53,274 nt of DNA from Actinomadura nitritigenes (GCF_017573545.1 NZ_JAGEOK010000050.1:1-53274); one strand, 5' to 3'. Positions 22,991-32,022 are shown, counted from the stretch's first letter. The notes: generated by a model not told the origin, from the sequence alone. A program made the numbers and translations.

Positions 22991-24292
22991 ATGAGGGCCA
23001 TCATGCGGCGCGGACTGGGTACGGCGATGGCGGTCCTGCTCGCCGGCGGTCTCGCGGCCGCCTGCGGCGGGGACGACAAGAAGGACTCGGACTCGGGGCC
23101 GGTGACGCTCACCGTCGACGTGTTCGGCGAGGTCGGCTACGACCAGCTGTACAAGCAGTTCGAGCAGTCCCACCCCGGCGTCACCGTCAAGCAGCGCAAG
23201 GTCTCCGACCTGGACACCTACAAGCCGCGCATCCAGCAGTGGATGGCCACGGGCAGCGGCGCCGGCGACGTGGTGATGCTGGAGGAGGGCATCCTCCCGC
23301 TCTACATGCAGCAGCGGGCGAAGTTCCTCAACCTGTTCGACTACGGCGGCAAGGCCCTGCAGGACAAGTTCCTGCCCTGGAAGTGGCAGATGGGGGTCAG
23401 CCCCGACGGCAAGCAGCTCGTCGGGCTCGGCACCGACGTGGGCCCGCTCGCCATGTGCTACCGCACGGACCTGTTCAAGAAGGCCGGCCTGCCCACCGAC
23501 CGCGAGGCGGTCGGCAAGCTCTGGCCGACGTGGGACGCGTTCCTGCAGACCGGGCAGAAGTTCCAGCAGAAGGTGTCCGGCACCAAGTGGCTCGACGGCC
23601 CCACCGCCGTCTTCCGCGCCACCGTCCTGCAGAACGCGGGCGCCGGCCCCGGCTACAGCTTCTTCGACAAGAACGACAACCTCGTCTTCGACACCAACCC
23701 GGCGGTGAAGCAGGCGTTCGACACCTCGCTCAAGTTCGAGGAGAGCAAGCTCACCTCCGACATGTCGATCTTCACGCCGCCGTGGCAGGCCGGCCTCAAG
23801 CGCGACACGTTCGCCACCGTGCCCTGCCCGTCCTGGATGCTCGGCGGCATCGAGCAGTTCTCCGGGCCGTCCGGCAAGGGCAAGTGGGACGTGGCGACCA
23901 CGCCCGGCGGCTCCGGCTACTGGGGCGGCTCGTGGCTCGCGGTCCCCAAGCAGACCAAGCACGCGAAGCAGGCCGCCGCGCTCGCCGAGTTCCTGACCTC
24001 CCCGCAGGGGCAGATCGGCGCGTACACGGCCGCCAACACCTTCCCGTCGTCGCCGCAGGCCGAGCAGGACCCGGCCGTCACCGGCTCCAAGAACGCCTAC
24101 TTCAACGACGCCCCCGCCGGCAAGATCTTCGGTGACCTGGTCGCCTCGGTGAAGCCGGTCCACCTCGGTCCGAAGAACGAGGACGTCCGGGCCGCCGTGG
24201 AGAACGTGCTGATCTCGGTCGGGCAGGGCAAGGTCAAGCCGGACGAGGCCTGGTCGAAGGCCGTCGAAGCGGCCAAGAAGGCCGCCAGGTAA
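22991..24292 (+). CDS. cebE: cellobiose-type ABC transporter substrate-binding lipoprotein
   Basis: A 433-residue sugar-binding lipoprotein with lipobox LAAAC (Cys25). Typical features are VTLTVDVFGEVGYDQLYKQFEQSHPGVTV at the mature N-terminus, GSGAGDVVMLEEGILP, and SGYWGGSWLAVPKQTKHAKQAAAL in the second lobe. The CebR box upstream and the downstream permease pair and GH1 beta-glucosidase identify it as the CebE-type protein for cellobiose or cellodextrins. The ATG at 22991 follows GAGAGGGG; an ATG at 23003 is possible. A large hairpin separates it from cebF. Confidence 0.88.
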   Translation: MRAIMRRGLGTAMAVLLAGGLAAACGGDDKKDSDSGPVTLTVDVFGEVGYDQLYKQFEQSHPGVTVKQRKVSDLDTYKPRIQQWMATGSGAGDVVMLEEGILPLYMQQRAKFLNLFDYGGKALQDKFLPWKWQMGVSPDGKQLVGLGTDVGPLAMCYRTDLFKKAGLPTDREAVGKLWPTWDAFLQTGQKFQQKVSGTKWLDGPTAVFRATVLQNAGAGPGYSFFDKNDNLVFDTNPAVKQAFDTSLKFEESKLTSDMSIFTPPWQAGLKRDTFATVPCPSWMLGGIEQFSGPSGKGKWDVATTPGGSGYWGGSWLAVPKQTKHAKQAAALAEFLTSPQGQIGAYTAANTFPSSPQAEQDPAVTGSKNAYFNDAPAGKIFGDLVASVKPVHLGPKNEDVRAAVENVLISVGQGKVKPDEAWSKAVEAAKKAAR

Positions 24293-24306
24293 GCCGCCTC
24301 CCGCCG

Positions 24307-24351
24307 CGGCGGCGGCGCCGTGCCCCACCTCCCCGTACGGCGCCGCCGCCG
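24307..24351 (+). terminator. intercistronic hairpin between cebE and cebF
   Basis: A perfect 15-base stem (arms 24307-24321 and 24337-24351) with a 15-base loop, followed by TTCCTTCTC. In its position after the abundant binding protein it would act as a partial terminator or 3'-end protector, giving more binding protein than permease. Confidence 0.65.
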
Positions 24352-24391
24352 TTCCTTCTCCCGCTCAGTCCCGTCCTCGGAAAGGAGGCGC

Positions 24392-25384
24392 ATGGCCATG
24401 GCCACCGAACTGCGCCCCAGCCGGAACGGCCCCCAGCATCCCCCGGCGCAGGCCCCTCCGGCGGCCCGCCGCTCCCTGCGCTCCCGGCTGACCCGGCTCG
24501 ACGTGAAGGGCGCGCCGTACGCCTTCATCTCGCCGTTCTACATCGTTTTCGCGATCTTCGGCGCGTTCCCGCTGGTCTACACGCTGTGGGTGTCCCTGCA
24601 CGACTGGGAGCTCGCCTCGGGCACCCGCAAGTGGGTCGGCTTCGACAACTACAAGTACCTGTGGAGCGACGCCGACTTCTGGCACGCGACGGTCAACACG
24701 ATCGCCATCTTCGTGCTGTCGACCGTGCCGCAGCTGCTGATCGCGCTGTTCATCGCCAACGCGCTCAACCGGCGGATGCGGGTGCCGACGCTGTTCCGGA
24801 TCGGCATGGTCGCGCCGCTGGTCACCTCGACCGCCGCCGTCGCGATCGTGTTCACCCAGATGTTCGACCACGACTGGGGCATGATCAACTGGGCGCTCGG
24901 GCTGGTGGGCATCGACCCGATCAGCTGGAGCACCAACCGCTACTGGTCCTGGGCGGCGATCGCCACCATGGTGGACTGGCGCTGGACGGGCTACAACGCG
25001 CTCATCTACCTCGCCGCCATGCAGGCGATCCCGAAGGACCTGTACGAGGCCGCCTCGATCGACGGCGCGTCCCGGATCCGGCAGTTCTGGCAGATCACCG
25101 TGCCGATGCTGCGCCCGACGATCATCTTCACGACGATCATCGCGACCATCGGCGGGCTGCAGCTGTTCACCGAGCCGGTCCTGTTCAGCGTGGGGACGCC
25201 CAACAAGATGGACGGCGGCCCGCTGCACCAGTTCCAGACGCTGACGATGTACATGTACGACAACGCCTTCGGCCATGACCGGTACGGCTACGGCGCCACG
25301 ATCGCGTGGGCCCTGTTCGTGATGATCATCCTTTTCTCGCTGATCAACTTCCTGTTCGTGCGGCGCACGGGAGGCACCAAGTGA
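24392..25384 (+). CDS. cebF: ABC sugar permease, CebF type
   Basis: A 330-residue permease with six membrane segments. The EAA loop is EAASIDGASRIRQFWQITVP around residues 222-241. The ATG at 24392 is preceded by AAAGGAGG, so the upstream ATG at 24320, which would lie in the hairpin region, is rejected. The cytosolic N-terminus (about 40 residues) is proline- and arginine-rich. It is coupled to cebG by a GTGA overlap. Confidence 0.9.
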   Translation: MAMATELRPSRNGPQHPPAQAPPAARRSLRSRLTRLDVKGAPYAFISPFYIVFAIFGAFPLVYTLWVSLHDWELASGTRKWVGFDNYKYLWSDADFWHATVNTIAIFVLSTVPQLLIALFIANALNRRMRVPTLFRIGMVAPLVTSTAAVAIVFTQMFDHDWGMINWALGLVGIDPISWSTNRYWSWAAIATMVDWRWTGYNALIYLAAMQAIPKDLYEAASIDGASRIRQFWQITVPMLRPTIIFTTIIATIGGLQLFTEPVLFSVGTPNKMDGGPLHQFQTLTMYMYDNAFGHDRYGYGATIAWALFVMIILFSLINFLFVRRTGGTK

Positions 25385-26274
25385 CCACGCTCCTGGCCGG
25401 TCCCGGCGACGCCCGGCACGCCCGCGACCGCCGGTCCGGCCGGTTCCACAACCTGTGGAACGCCAGCCCGCTGACCTATCTCACGCTGATCGTCGCGCTC
25501 ACCCTGTCGGTCTTCCCGATCTACTGGATGATCGCGGTGGCGACCCGCACCAACGACGTGGTCTCCGACGTCCCGCCGCCGCTGCTGCCCGGCGGGCACG
25601 GCGGCGCCAACGTGAACCGGCTGTTCGACAACCCCGACGCCTACTTCGCCAAGGGCCTGCTGAACTCCGCGATCGTCTCGGCGTGCGTGACCGTCTCCAC
25701 CGTGTTCTTCGCCTCGCTGGCCGGCTTCGCGTTCGCCAAGCTGCGCTTCCGCGGCAAGAACGCGCTGCTGGTGACGATCGTCGGGACGATGATGATCCCG
25801 GTGCAGATGGGCATCATCCCGCTCTACATGATCATGGTGAAGCTGGGCTGGCAGAACCATCTGCAGGCGGTGATCGTCCCGTTCCTCGTCACCGGGTTCG
25901 GCGTGTTCATGATGCGGCAGTACGCCGACCAGGCCGTCCCGGACGAGCTGATCGAGGCGGCCCGCGTGGACGGCTGCACGACGTTCGGCATCTACTGGCG
26001 GGTCGTGCTGCCCGCGCTGCGCCCCGCCGCGGGCGTCCTCGGCCTGTTCACGTTCATGCAGTCCTGGAACGACTTCATGTGGCCGCTGGCGGTGCTCACC
26101 CCCGAGAACCCCACGGTGCAGCTCTCGATCAACAACCTCGCCAACGCCCATTTCAACGACTACACGCTCATGTTCGCCGGCACCACCGTGGCGGTCCTGC
26201 CACTGCTCGTGGTGTTCATCATTTTCGGCCGCCAGATCATCGGCGGAATCATGGAAGGTGCAGTGAAGGCGTGA
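25381..26274 (+). CDS. cebG: ABC sugar permease, CebG type
   Basis: A 297-residue permease with six membrane segments. The EAA loop is EAARVDGCTTFGIYWRVVLP near residues 198-217. The GTG at 25381 overlaps the cebF stop and its own stop overlaps the GTG of bglC, giving strict translational coupling through the operon. Confidence 0.9.
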   Translation: MTTLLAGPGDARHARDRRSGRFHNLWNASPLTYLTLIVALTLSVFPIYWMIAVATRTNDVVSDVPPPLLPGGHGGANVNRLFDNPDAYFAKGLLNSAIVSACVTVSTVFFASLAGFAFAKLRFRGKNALLVTIVGTMMIPVQMGIIPLYMIMVKLGWQNHLQAVIVPFLVTGFGVFMMRQYADQAVPDELIEAARVDGCTTFGIYWRVVLPALRPAAGVLGLFTFMQSWNDFMWPLAVLTPENPTVQLSINNLANAHFNDYTLMFAGTTVAVLPLLVVFIIFGRQIIGGIMEGAVKA

Positions 26275-27713
26275 CCTCCCTGGAATCCAGCGCCGTTCAG
26301 GACGACGCCGGCGCCCCCGACGCCGGCCCGCGGTTCCCCACGGGGTTCCGCTGGGGAGCCGCCACGGCCGCCTACCAGATCGAGGGGGCCGCGGCCGAGG
26401 ACGGGCGCGGACCGTCGATCTGGGACACCTTCGCACGCACCCCGGGCAAGGTCCTCGGCGGCGACACTGGGGACGTCGCCGTGGACCACTACCACCGGTA
26501 CCCCGAGGACATCGCGCTGATGCGCGACCTCGGGCTGTCCTCCTACCGGTTCTCGATCTCCTGGCCCCGGGTTCAGCCGGCCGGGGCCGGGGCCGTCAAC
26601 GAGCGGGGGCTCGACTTCTACCGGCGCCTCGTCGACGCGCTGCTGGACGCGGGGATCGAGCCCTGGCCGACGCTCTACCACTGGGACCTGCCGCAGCCGC
26701 TGGAGGACGCGGGCGGCTGGCCCGAGCGGGACACCGCGCACCGGTTCGCCGACTACGCCGGGCTCGTGCACGAGGCCCTCGGCGACCGGGTGAAGCACTG
26801 GACGACGGTGAACGAGCCGTGGTGCGCGGCGTTCCTCGGCTACGCGTCGGGGGACCACGCGCCCGGCCGGCTCGACCCGTCCGGGTCCCTGCTGGCCGCG
26901 CACCACCTGATGCTGGGCCACGGCCTGGCGGTGCAGGCGATGCGCGCCCGCCGCCCCGGCAACCTGTTCGGCGCGGCCGTCAACCTGTACGCGGTCTCCC
27001 CGGCGACGGACGACCCCGCCGACGCGGACGCGGCGCGCCGCATCGACGGCATGCAGAACCGGCTGTTCCTCGACCCGCTGCTCCTCGGCCGCTACCCCGA
27101 GGACGTGCTGGCCGACACGGCCCGGCACGGTTTCGAGCCCGGCGCGGCGGACCTCGCCGTCATCAACCAGCCGATCGACCAGCTCGGCATCAACTACTAC
27201 ACGCGGCACACGGTCGCGGGGACGCCCGGCGAGGCGGCGCAGACGGCGTCGGGGCCGTTCGCCGTGCACTCGCCGTGGGTGGGCAGCGAGCACGTCCGGT
27301 TCGTCGCGGCGGGGCGGCCGACGACCGGGATGGGCTGGGAGATCGACGAGGGCGGGCTGCACGAGGTGCTGACCCGGGTGCACCGGGAGTACCCGGCCGT
27401 CCCGCTGTACATCACCGAGAACGGCGCGGGCTACGACGAGACGCCGGACGGCGATGGCACGGTCCACGACGCGGGGCGCATCGCCTACATCGACGCGCAC
27501 CTGCGCGCGTGCCATGCCGCCATCGCCGACGGCGTACCGCTTGCGGGCTATTTCACATGGTCGCTGCTGGATAATTTCGAATGGGCTTGGGGCTACTCCA
27601 AGCGCTTCGGGCTGGTTCACGTGGACTATGCGACGCAGCGCCGGACGCCCAAGGACAGCGCGCGCTGGTACTCGGACGTGATCCGGCGGGGCGGCCTGCC
27701 CGGGGGCGGCTGA
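26271..27713 (+). CDS. bglC: GH1 beta-glucosidase (BglC type)
   Basis: A 480-residue cytosolic glycoside hydrolase family 1 enzyme. Acid/base Glu182 is in TVNEPW and nucleophile Glu383 in YITENG; the N-terminal FRWGAATAAYQIEGAA and the sugar-site WSLLDNFEWAWGY are typical. No signal peptide. It would cleave cellobiose brought in by CebEFG. The GTG at 26271 overlaps the cebG stop. An acidic N-terminal extension of about 20 residues precedes the domain. Shares the operon and CebR control with cebEFG. Confidence 0.92.
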   Translation: MTSLESSAVQDDAGAPDAGPRFPTGFRWGAATAAYQIEGAAAEDGRGPSIWDTFARTPGKVLGGDTGDVAVDHYHRYPEDIALMRDLGLSSYRFSISWPRVQPAGAGAVNERGLDFYRRLVDALLDAGIEPWPTLYHWDLPQPLEDAGGWPERDTAHRFADYAGLVHEALGDRVKHWTTVNEPWCAAFLGYASGDHAPGRLDPSGSLLAAHHLMLGHGLAVQAMRARRPGNLFGAAVNLYAVSPATDDPADADAARRIDGMQNRLFLDPLLLGRYPEDVLADTARHGFEPGAADLAVINQPIDQLGINYYTRHTVAGTPGEAAQTASGPFAVHSPWVGSEHVRFVAAGRPTTGMGWEIDEGGLHEVLTRVHREYPAVPLYITENGAGYDETPDGDGTVHDAGRIAYIDAHLRACHAAIADGVPLAGYFTWSLLDNFEWAWGYSKRFGLVHVDYATQRRTPKDSARWYSDVIRRGGLPGGG

Positions 27714-27727
27714 CGATCGCCGAGATC

Positions 27728-27755
27728 GGCACCGCCTCCCGGGGCGGGCGGTGCC
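27728..27755 (+). terminator. putative terminator hairpin between bglC and cebR
   Basis: A 9-base stem (GGCACCGCC and GGCGGTGCC) with a 10-base loop 15 bases after the bglC stop, without a U run. It may separate the operon from cebR. Moderate to weak support. Confidence 0.45.
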
Positions 27756-27837
27756 GCCGTCCGGCCGGGCCGGCGCCCCGGTGGCCGCCGGCCCGGCGGG
27801 GCGGCGACGACGCCGCAGGAACGACGGAGGGGGCCTG

Positions 27838-28848
27838 ATGACGCAGAGGGGCACGCGCCCGACCCTGGAAGAGGTCGCGGCGCGCGCCGGGGTCGGCCGC
27901 GGCACGGTCTCCCGGGTGGTCAACGGGTCGCCGCGGGTCAGCGAGCGGGCCCGGCAGGCCGTGCTGAAGGCGATCGACGAGCTCGGGTACGTGCCGAACC
28001 GCGCGGCCCGCACGCTGGTCACCCGGCGCACCGACACGGTGGCGCTCGTCGTCGCGGAGTCCGACCAGCGGCTGTTCGGCGAGCCGTACTTCGCCGGGAT
28101 CATCCGCGGGATCAGCAACGGCCTCGGCGACACCGGGCTGCAGCTGCTGCTCGCGCTCGCCCGCTCCCCCGCCGAGTACGCGCGCCTCGAGCACTACCTG
28201 ACCACCCAGCACGTGGACGGCGTGCTGCTCACCTCGCTGCACGCCGAGGACCCGCTGCCCGCGAAGCTGGAGGCCAACGGGGTGCCGACGGTGCTCGGCG
28301 GCCGCCCGCCGGGGCTGTCGCCGGTCAGCTACGTCGACGTCGACAACCGGCTCGGCGCCCGCGAGGCCGTCGGGCACCTCATCGCCGACGGGCGGCGCCG
28401 CATCGCGACGATCGCCGGCCCGCAGGACATGGGGGTGGGCATCGACCGGCTCGCCGGCTACCGGGAGGCGCTCGGCGAGGCGGGACTGCCGGAGTACGTC
28501 GCGTTCGGCGACTTCGGCGAGGCCACCGGCATCAGCGCCGCGGAACGGCTGCTGGCCGACGAGCCCGCGGTGGACGCGGTGTTCGCCGCGAGCGACCCGA
28601 TGGCGCTCGGCACGCTGCGGGTGCTGCGCCGGCTCGGCCGCCGCGTCCCCGACGACGTCGCGGTGATCGGCTTCGACGACTCCGCGGCGGCGCCGCTGGC
28701 CGACCCGCCGCTCAGCAGCGTGCACCAGTCGCCGGAGGAGATGGGCGTGGCGATGGCGCGGCTGCTGGTGTCGCGGATCCGCGGCGAGGCCGTCGCGGAC
28801 CCGGTGGTCATCATGCGCCCGCACCTCGTCCTGCGAGAGTCGGCGTAG
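27838..28848 (+). CDS. cebR: LacI-family cellobiose regulator, CebR type
   Basis: A 336-residue LacI regulator. The helix-turn-helix lies at about residues 9-55 (TLEEVAARAGVGRGTVSRVVNGSPRVS) and the sensor domain follows (TDTVALVVAESDQRLFGEPYF, FAASDPMALGTLRVLRRLGRRVP, IGFDDSAAAPLADPPLSSVHQ). The ATG at 27838 follows GGAGGGGG. Position directly after bglC plus the perfect CebR box at 22943 support the assignment. In Streptomyces cebR usually lies upstream of cebE; here it is downstream on the same strand. A second CebR box at 43171 suggests it also acts on the third sugar operon. Confidence 0.85.
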   Translation: MTQRGTRPTLEEVAARAGVGRGTVSRVVNGSPRVSERARQAVLKAIDELGYVPNRAARTLVTRRTDTVALVVAESDQRLFGEPYFAGIIRGISNGLGDTGLQLLLALARSPAEYARLEHYLTTQHVDGVLLTSLHAEDPLPAKLEANGVPTVLGGRPPGLSPVSYVDVDNRLGAREAVGHLIADGRRRIATIAGPQDMGVGIDRLAGYREALGEAGLPEYVAFGDFGEATGISAAERLLADEPAVDAVFAASDPMALGTLRVLRRLGRRVPDDVAVIGFDDSAAAPLADPPLSSVHQSPEEMGVAMARLLVSRIRGEAVADPVVIMRPHLVLRESA

Positions 28849-28883
28849 CCCGGGGACTGCTCGGGGACTGCTCGGGGCGCGGC

Positions 28884-29666
28884 TCAGCGGCGCGCGACGC
28901 CGGCGTACATCCAGCGGGTGCCCTCGCCGTCGCCGTCGGGCCGCCACTGCGGCACCCACACCACGCCCGGCTCCACCAGCTCGAACCCGTCGAACAGGGC
29001 CTCCACCTCGGCGCGGTCGCGGCTGCGGAGCCGGGCCGTCGCGTCGCGCCACGCGCCGACGGCCTGCCTGCCGCGCTCCGGCTGGCCCTCCGCGGTGCTG
29101 TGCGAGAGGGCGAGCAGGCTGCCCGGCGCCATGACGTCGCGGAACGCGGCGATGGCCGCCCGCGCCTGCTCGTCCTCGGCGAAGTGCAGCACCGCGAGCA
29201 TCAGCACCGCCACCGGGCGGTCGAAGTCGATCAGCTCGAGCAGCTTCGCGTCCTTGAGGATGCCGGCGGGTTCGCGGACGTCCCCGCGGATCACCGCGGT
29301 GGTCGCGGACGCCGGCAGCAGCGCCCGCGCGTGCACGAGCACGATCGGGTCGTTGTCGACGTAGACGACCCGCGCCGACGGGTCCAGCGCCTGCGCGACC
29401 TCGTGCACGTTGCCCTGCGTCGGCAGCCCGGTGCCGATGTCGACGAACTGCCGGACGCCGGACTCGATCGCGAACCGCACGGCGCGGCCGAGGAACGCCC
29501 GGTTCTCCCGCGCGGCCTGCGGGATGTCGGGGCCGGCGTCGGTGGCGACCTTCGCGGCCGCGCGGTCGACGGCGAAGTTGTCCTTGCCCCCGAGGAAGAC
29601 GTCGTAGATCCGCGCGGGGCTCGCGGTGCGCGTGTCCACGCCGGGCGGGGCGAACTCCTCGTTCAT
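28884..29666 (-). CDS. SAM-dependent methyltransferase, PF04672 (DUF574) family
   Basis: A 260-residue protein of the actinobacterial PF04672 family. Family marks are the N-terminal PARIYDVFLGGKDNFAVDR, the SAM motif FVDIGTGLPTQGNVHE near residue 74-89, VVYVDNDPIVLVHARALL and DFDRPVAVLMLAVLHF. The substrate of this large family is generally unknown. The ATG at 29666 follows AAGGTGGGGG. It converges on cebR and diverges from the deaminase gene, and has no obvious link to sugar use. Confidence 0.87.
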   Translation of the reverse strand: MNEEFAPPGVDTRTASPARIYDVFLGGKDNFAVDRAAAKVATDAGPDIPQAARENRAFLGRAVRFAIESGVRQFVDIGTGLPTQGNVHEVAQALDPSARVVYVDNDPIVLVHARALLPASATTAVIRGDVREPAGILKDAKLLELIDFDRPVAVLMLAVLHFAEDEQARAAIAAFRDVMAPGSLLALSHSTAEGQPERGRQAVGAWRDATARLRSRDRAEVEALFDGFELVEPGVVWVPQWRPDGDGEGTRWMYAGVARR

Positions 29667-29718
29667 GCCCCCACCTTATGATCATTGGGGACAGTCCGGA
29701 CCCGAGATGAGGACCTCC

Positions 29719-30201
29719 ATGGCCTACGCACCGACCGAAGAAGAGCTGGTCCATCTGCGCCGCGCCGTCGAGCTGGCCGCCGAGGCGCTGGCCGACGGGG
29801 ACGAGCCGTTCGGCACCGTGCTGGTCTCGGCGTCGGGCGAGGTGCTGTTCGAGGACCGCAACCGCACCGCCGGCGGCGACCAGACCCGGCACCCCGAGTT
29901 CGAGGTCGCGCGCTGGGCCGCCGCGCACATGGCGCCGGACGAGCGCGCCGCCGCCGTCGTCTACACCTCCGGCGAGCACTGCCCGATGTGCTCGGCCGCG
30001 CACGGCTGGGTCGGCCTCGGCCGCATCGTCTACGTCCACTCGTCCGCGCAGGTGGGCGCGTGGCGCGCCGCGCTGGGCGTCCCGCCGTCCCCGGTCAGCG
30101 CGATCCCGGTCCAGGACGTGGTGCCCGGCGTCCGGGTGGACGGGCCCGTCCCCGCGCTGGAGGCCGAGGTCCACGACCTGCACGTGCGCGCCTGCTCCTG
30201 A
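29719..30201 (+). CDS. nucleoside deaminase (CMP/dCMP/guanine deaminase superfamily)
   Basis: A 160-residue zinc-dependent deaminase. The zinc-binding and proton-shuttle motif is HPEFEVARWAA (His and Glu, with HPE in place of the usual HAE) and SGEHCPMCSAAHGW (PxxC-type pair Cys95/Cys98 region). The core FGTVLVSASGEVLFEDRNRT is typical of the guanine/tRNA-adenosine deaminase-like branch. The ATG at 29719 has GAGGA 5-9 bases upstream; an ATG at 29707 is less suited. The exact substrate (guanine, cytosine nucleoside or analogue) cannot be read from sequence. Confidence 0.82.
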   Translation: MAYAPTEEELVHLRRAVELAAEALADGDEPFGTVLVSASGEVLFEDRNRTAGGDQTRHPEFEVARWAAAHMAPDERAAAVVYTSGEHCPMCSAAHGWVGLGRIVYVHSSAQVGAWRAALGVPPSPVSAIPVQDVVPGVRVDGPVPALEAEVHDLHVRACS

Positions 30202-30284
30202 GTCCCGCCGAGCGGGACCGTTCCACCGAGCCCGGCGCGCCGCGGCTTGAATGGCCGGCCGTCCCCACCGTCAGGAGTTCCCGC

Positions 30285-30755
30285 ATGTCCGACGCCCTCC
30301 CGGCCGACCAGGCCGTCCGGAACCTGATCTTCGCGTACGCCGAGGCCGTCGACCGCGGCGACTTCGCCGCGGTCGGCGCGCTGTTCGCGCACGGCGACTT
30401 CGTCAGCAGCGGCGCCACGCTGACCGGGGCCGCGGTGGCGCGGATGTTCGAGAAGACGATCATCCTCTACGACGACGGCACGCCGCGGACCAAGCACGTC
30501 ACGACCAACGTCGCCGTCGAGCTGGACGGCGCGGTGGCCGCCGCGACGTCGTACTTCACCGTGATGCAGGCGACGCCGGAGCTGCCCTTCCAGGCGATCT
30601 GCGCCGGCCGCTACGACGACCGCTTCGAGCTGCACGACGCCCGCTGGCGCTTCGCCGAACGCCGCATCACCCTGGAGCTGGTCGGCGACGTCGGCCACCA
30701 CCTGCGCCGCCCCGGCGCCCTCCCCGCCCACCTGCGCCCCGCCGCCCCCCGGTGA
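30285..30755 (+). CDS. NTF2-like/SnoaL-fold protein
   Basis: A 156-residue protein with the NTF2/SnoaL cone fold pattern: an N-terminal helix pair AVRNLIFAYAEAVDRGDFAAVGALFAHGDF, then TKHVTTNVAVELDG, AAATSYFTVMQA and CAGRYDDRFELHDARWRFAERRI. Such proteins act as small-molecule isomerases, hydratases or binding proteins. The start at 30285 follows CAGGAG. It lies 83 bases after the deaminase on the same strand and converges on the TetR gene. Substrate unknown. Confidence 0.83.
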   Translation: MSDALPADQAVRNLIFAYAEAVDRGDFAAVGALFAHGDFVSSGATLTGAAVARMFEKTIILYDDGTPRTKHVTTNVAVELDGAVAAATSYFTVMQATPELPFQAICAGRYDDRFELHDARWRFAERRITLELVGDVGHHLRRPGALPAHLRPAAPR

Positions 30756-30777
30756 GCCGTGACGGCGCGCCGCACCG

Positions 30778-31332
30778 TCACCGGAAGGACGCGTCGAGGG
30801 CGTCGATCAGGCGGGTGAAGGTCTCGTCCAGGGACTCCGGCAGGCCGAAGGCCGCGTCGCGCTCCAGCGACGCGAACCCGTGGCAGGCGATCCGCCACAT
30901 GCGGATCGCGTGGACCAGGTCGCCGCCCTCGAGCCGGTAGCCCCTGAACGCGGACGTGATGACGGCGATCGCCCGGTCGGAGACCGCGGCGTGCTCCGCG
31001 TCGCCGGGCACCGGCGCCCGGACGCTGGCGGCGTACCGTCCGGGATGCGCGGCGGCGTAGGCGCGGTAGGCGGCGGACAGCTCCGCGAGCGCCTCCCGCC
31101 CGGTCACGCCGGCGACGGCCGCCGCGAGCCGCGCCGTCATCTCCTCCACGGCCAGCATCGCGATGCCGCGCTTGACCGCGTCCAGGCCGTCGACGTGCTT
31201 GTACAGGCCGGGCAGCGACACTCCGCACCGCTTCGCGACGGCCGCGAGGGTGAGCCGTTCGAGGCCCGTCTCGTCCGCGACGTCCGCGGCGACCTGGACG
31301 ACCCGCTCCGGGGTCAGGCCCACGCGCGGCAC
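30778..31332 (-). CDS. TetR-family regulator (WHG-type C-terminal domain)
   Basis: A 184-residue TetR regulator. The helix-turn-helix lies at about residues 8-52 (TPERVVQVAADVADETGLERLTLAAVAKRCGVSLPGLYKHV). The C-terminal helical domain matches the WHG type (HPGRYAAS, FRGYRLEGGDLVHAIRMWRIACHGFASLE). It follows the membrane protein gene by 3 bases on the same strand, and a tandem 17-base palindrome precedes that gene, so it most likely represses its own two-gene operon. Inducer unknown. Confidence 0.87.
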   Translation of the reverse strand: MPRVGLTPERVVQVAADVADETGLERLTLAAVAKRCGVSLPGLYKHVDGLDAVKRGIAMLAVEEMTARLAAAVAGVTGREALAELSAAYRAYAAAHPGRYAASVRAPVPGDAEHAAVSDRAIAVITSAFRGYRLEGGDLVHAIRMWRIACHGFASLERDAAFGLPESLDETFTRLIDALDASFR

Positions 31333-31335
31333 GCC

Positions 31336-31968
31336 CTACCGGGCCTTCCGGGCGAGGGCGAGACCGGAGCCGGTGACGAAGAGGATCAGCAGAGGCAGCG
31401 ACACGTAGGCCAGCGTAGCGACGCCGGTGAGCAGCAGCGCGTAACCGATGCCGGAACCCGCGATGGCGACGGCCAGCGCGAAGCCGGTGTAGTTCAGCCA
31501 GCGCGGCAGCACCCCGGCCAGCGCGCCCGCGACGCCGACGGTCGCGAGGAAGAACATCTTGACGCCGTCCGCGCGGTTGAGCGCTTCCAGGAGCGTGTGC
31601 GCGGTTCCCGGCGCCGACGCGGCGACCAGCACCAGGCCGGTCGCGAACTGCGCCAGCGAGATGACCGCGGCGACCAGCCCGGCGCCCGCCGCGATCCGCC
31701 CGGCGCGCGACCACCGGGCCGCCCGCCCGAGCGCGAGCGGGACGAGCGCGAGCGCGAGCGCGGGCAGCCCCTCGGTGAGCAGGAACTGCACGGACGCCGC
31801 GCCGCCGTGCCCCGCGTAGTCGCGGACGATCTCGGCTCCGCTCGCCCCGAACCCCGGCGAGGGCACCGGGACCGACAGCCCGGCGGCCCACGAGACCAGG
31901 AATCCGGCCCCGGCGACGGCGGGGACGCTCAGCAGCTTCTTGCGCGACGCGACGGCGATGGAGGCCAT
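31336..31968 (-). CDS. multi-pass membrane protein under TetR control
   Basis: A 210-residue hydrophobic protein with about six membrane segments (roughly residues 12-32, 58-80, 92-117, 135-152, 158-178 and 184-204). It resembles DUF4386-like membrane proteins in general layout but I cannot place it firmly. The start lies about 20 bases before a tandem operator. The pairing with a TetR gene is what is seen with efflux or membrane-stress proteins, yet no transporter motif is visible. Function unknown. Confidence 0.7.
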   Translation of the reverse strand: MASIAVASRKKLLSVPAVAGAGFLVSWAAGLSVPVPSPGFGASGAEIVRDYAGHGGAASVQFLLTEGLPALALALVPLALGRAARWSRAGRIAAGAGLVAAVISLAQFATGLVLVAASAPGTAHTLLEALNRADGVKMFFLATVGVAGALAGVLPRWLNYTGFALAVAIAGSGIGYALLLTGVATLAYVSLPLLILFVTGSGLALARKAR

Positions 31969-31985
31969 GCCACTCTCCTCAGAAC

Positions 31986-32022
31986 GGTTAATGCCATTAG
32001 CTGAAGGTTAATGTCATTAACC
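31986..32022. promoter_or_regulatory. tandem TetR-type operator
   Basis: GGTTAATG-T-CATTAACC (32006-32022) is a perfect 17-base palindrome, and a degenerate copy GGTTAATGCCATTAGC starts exactly 20 bases away at 31986. Both lie just upstream of the membrane protein start at 31968. The AT-rich core is striking in this genome. The adjacent TetR protein is the obvious reader. Confidence 0.8.

Noticed and set aside
28853..28875. Direct repeat of CGGGGACTGCT between cebR and the PF04672 methyltransferase gene
   Set aside because: Two short copies only, between convergent stops, with no stem or known site; likely incidental.
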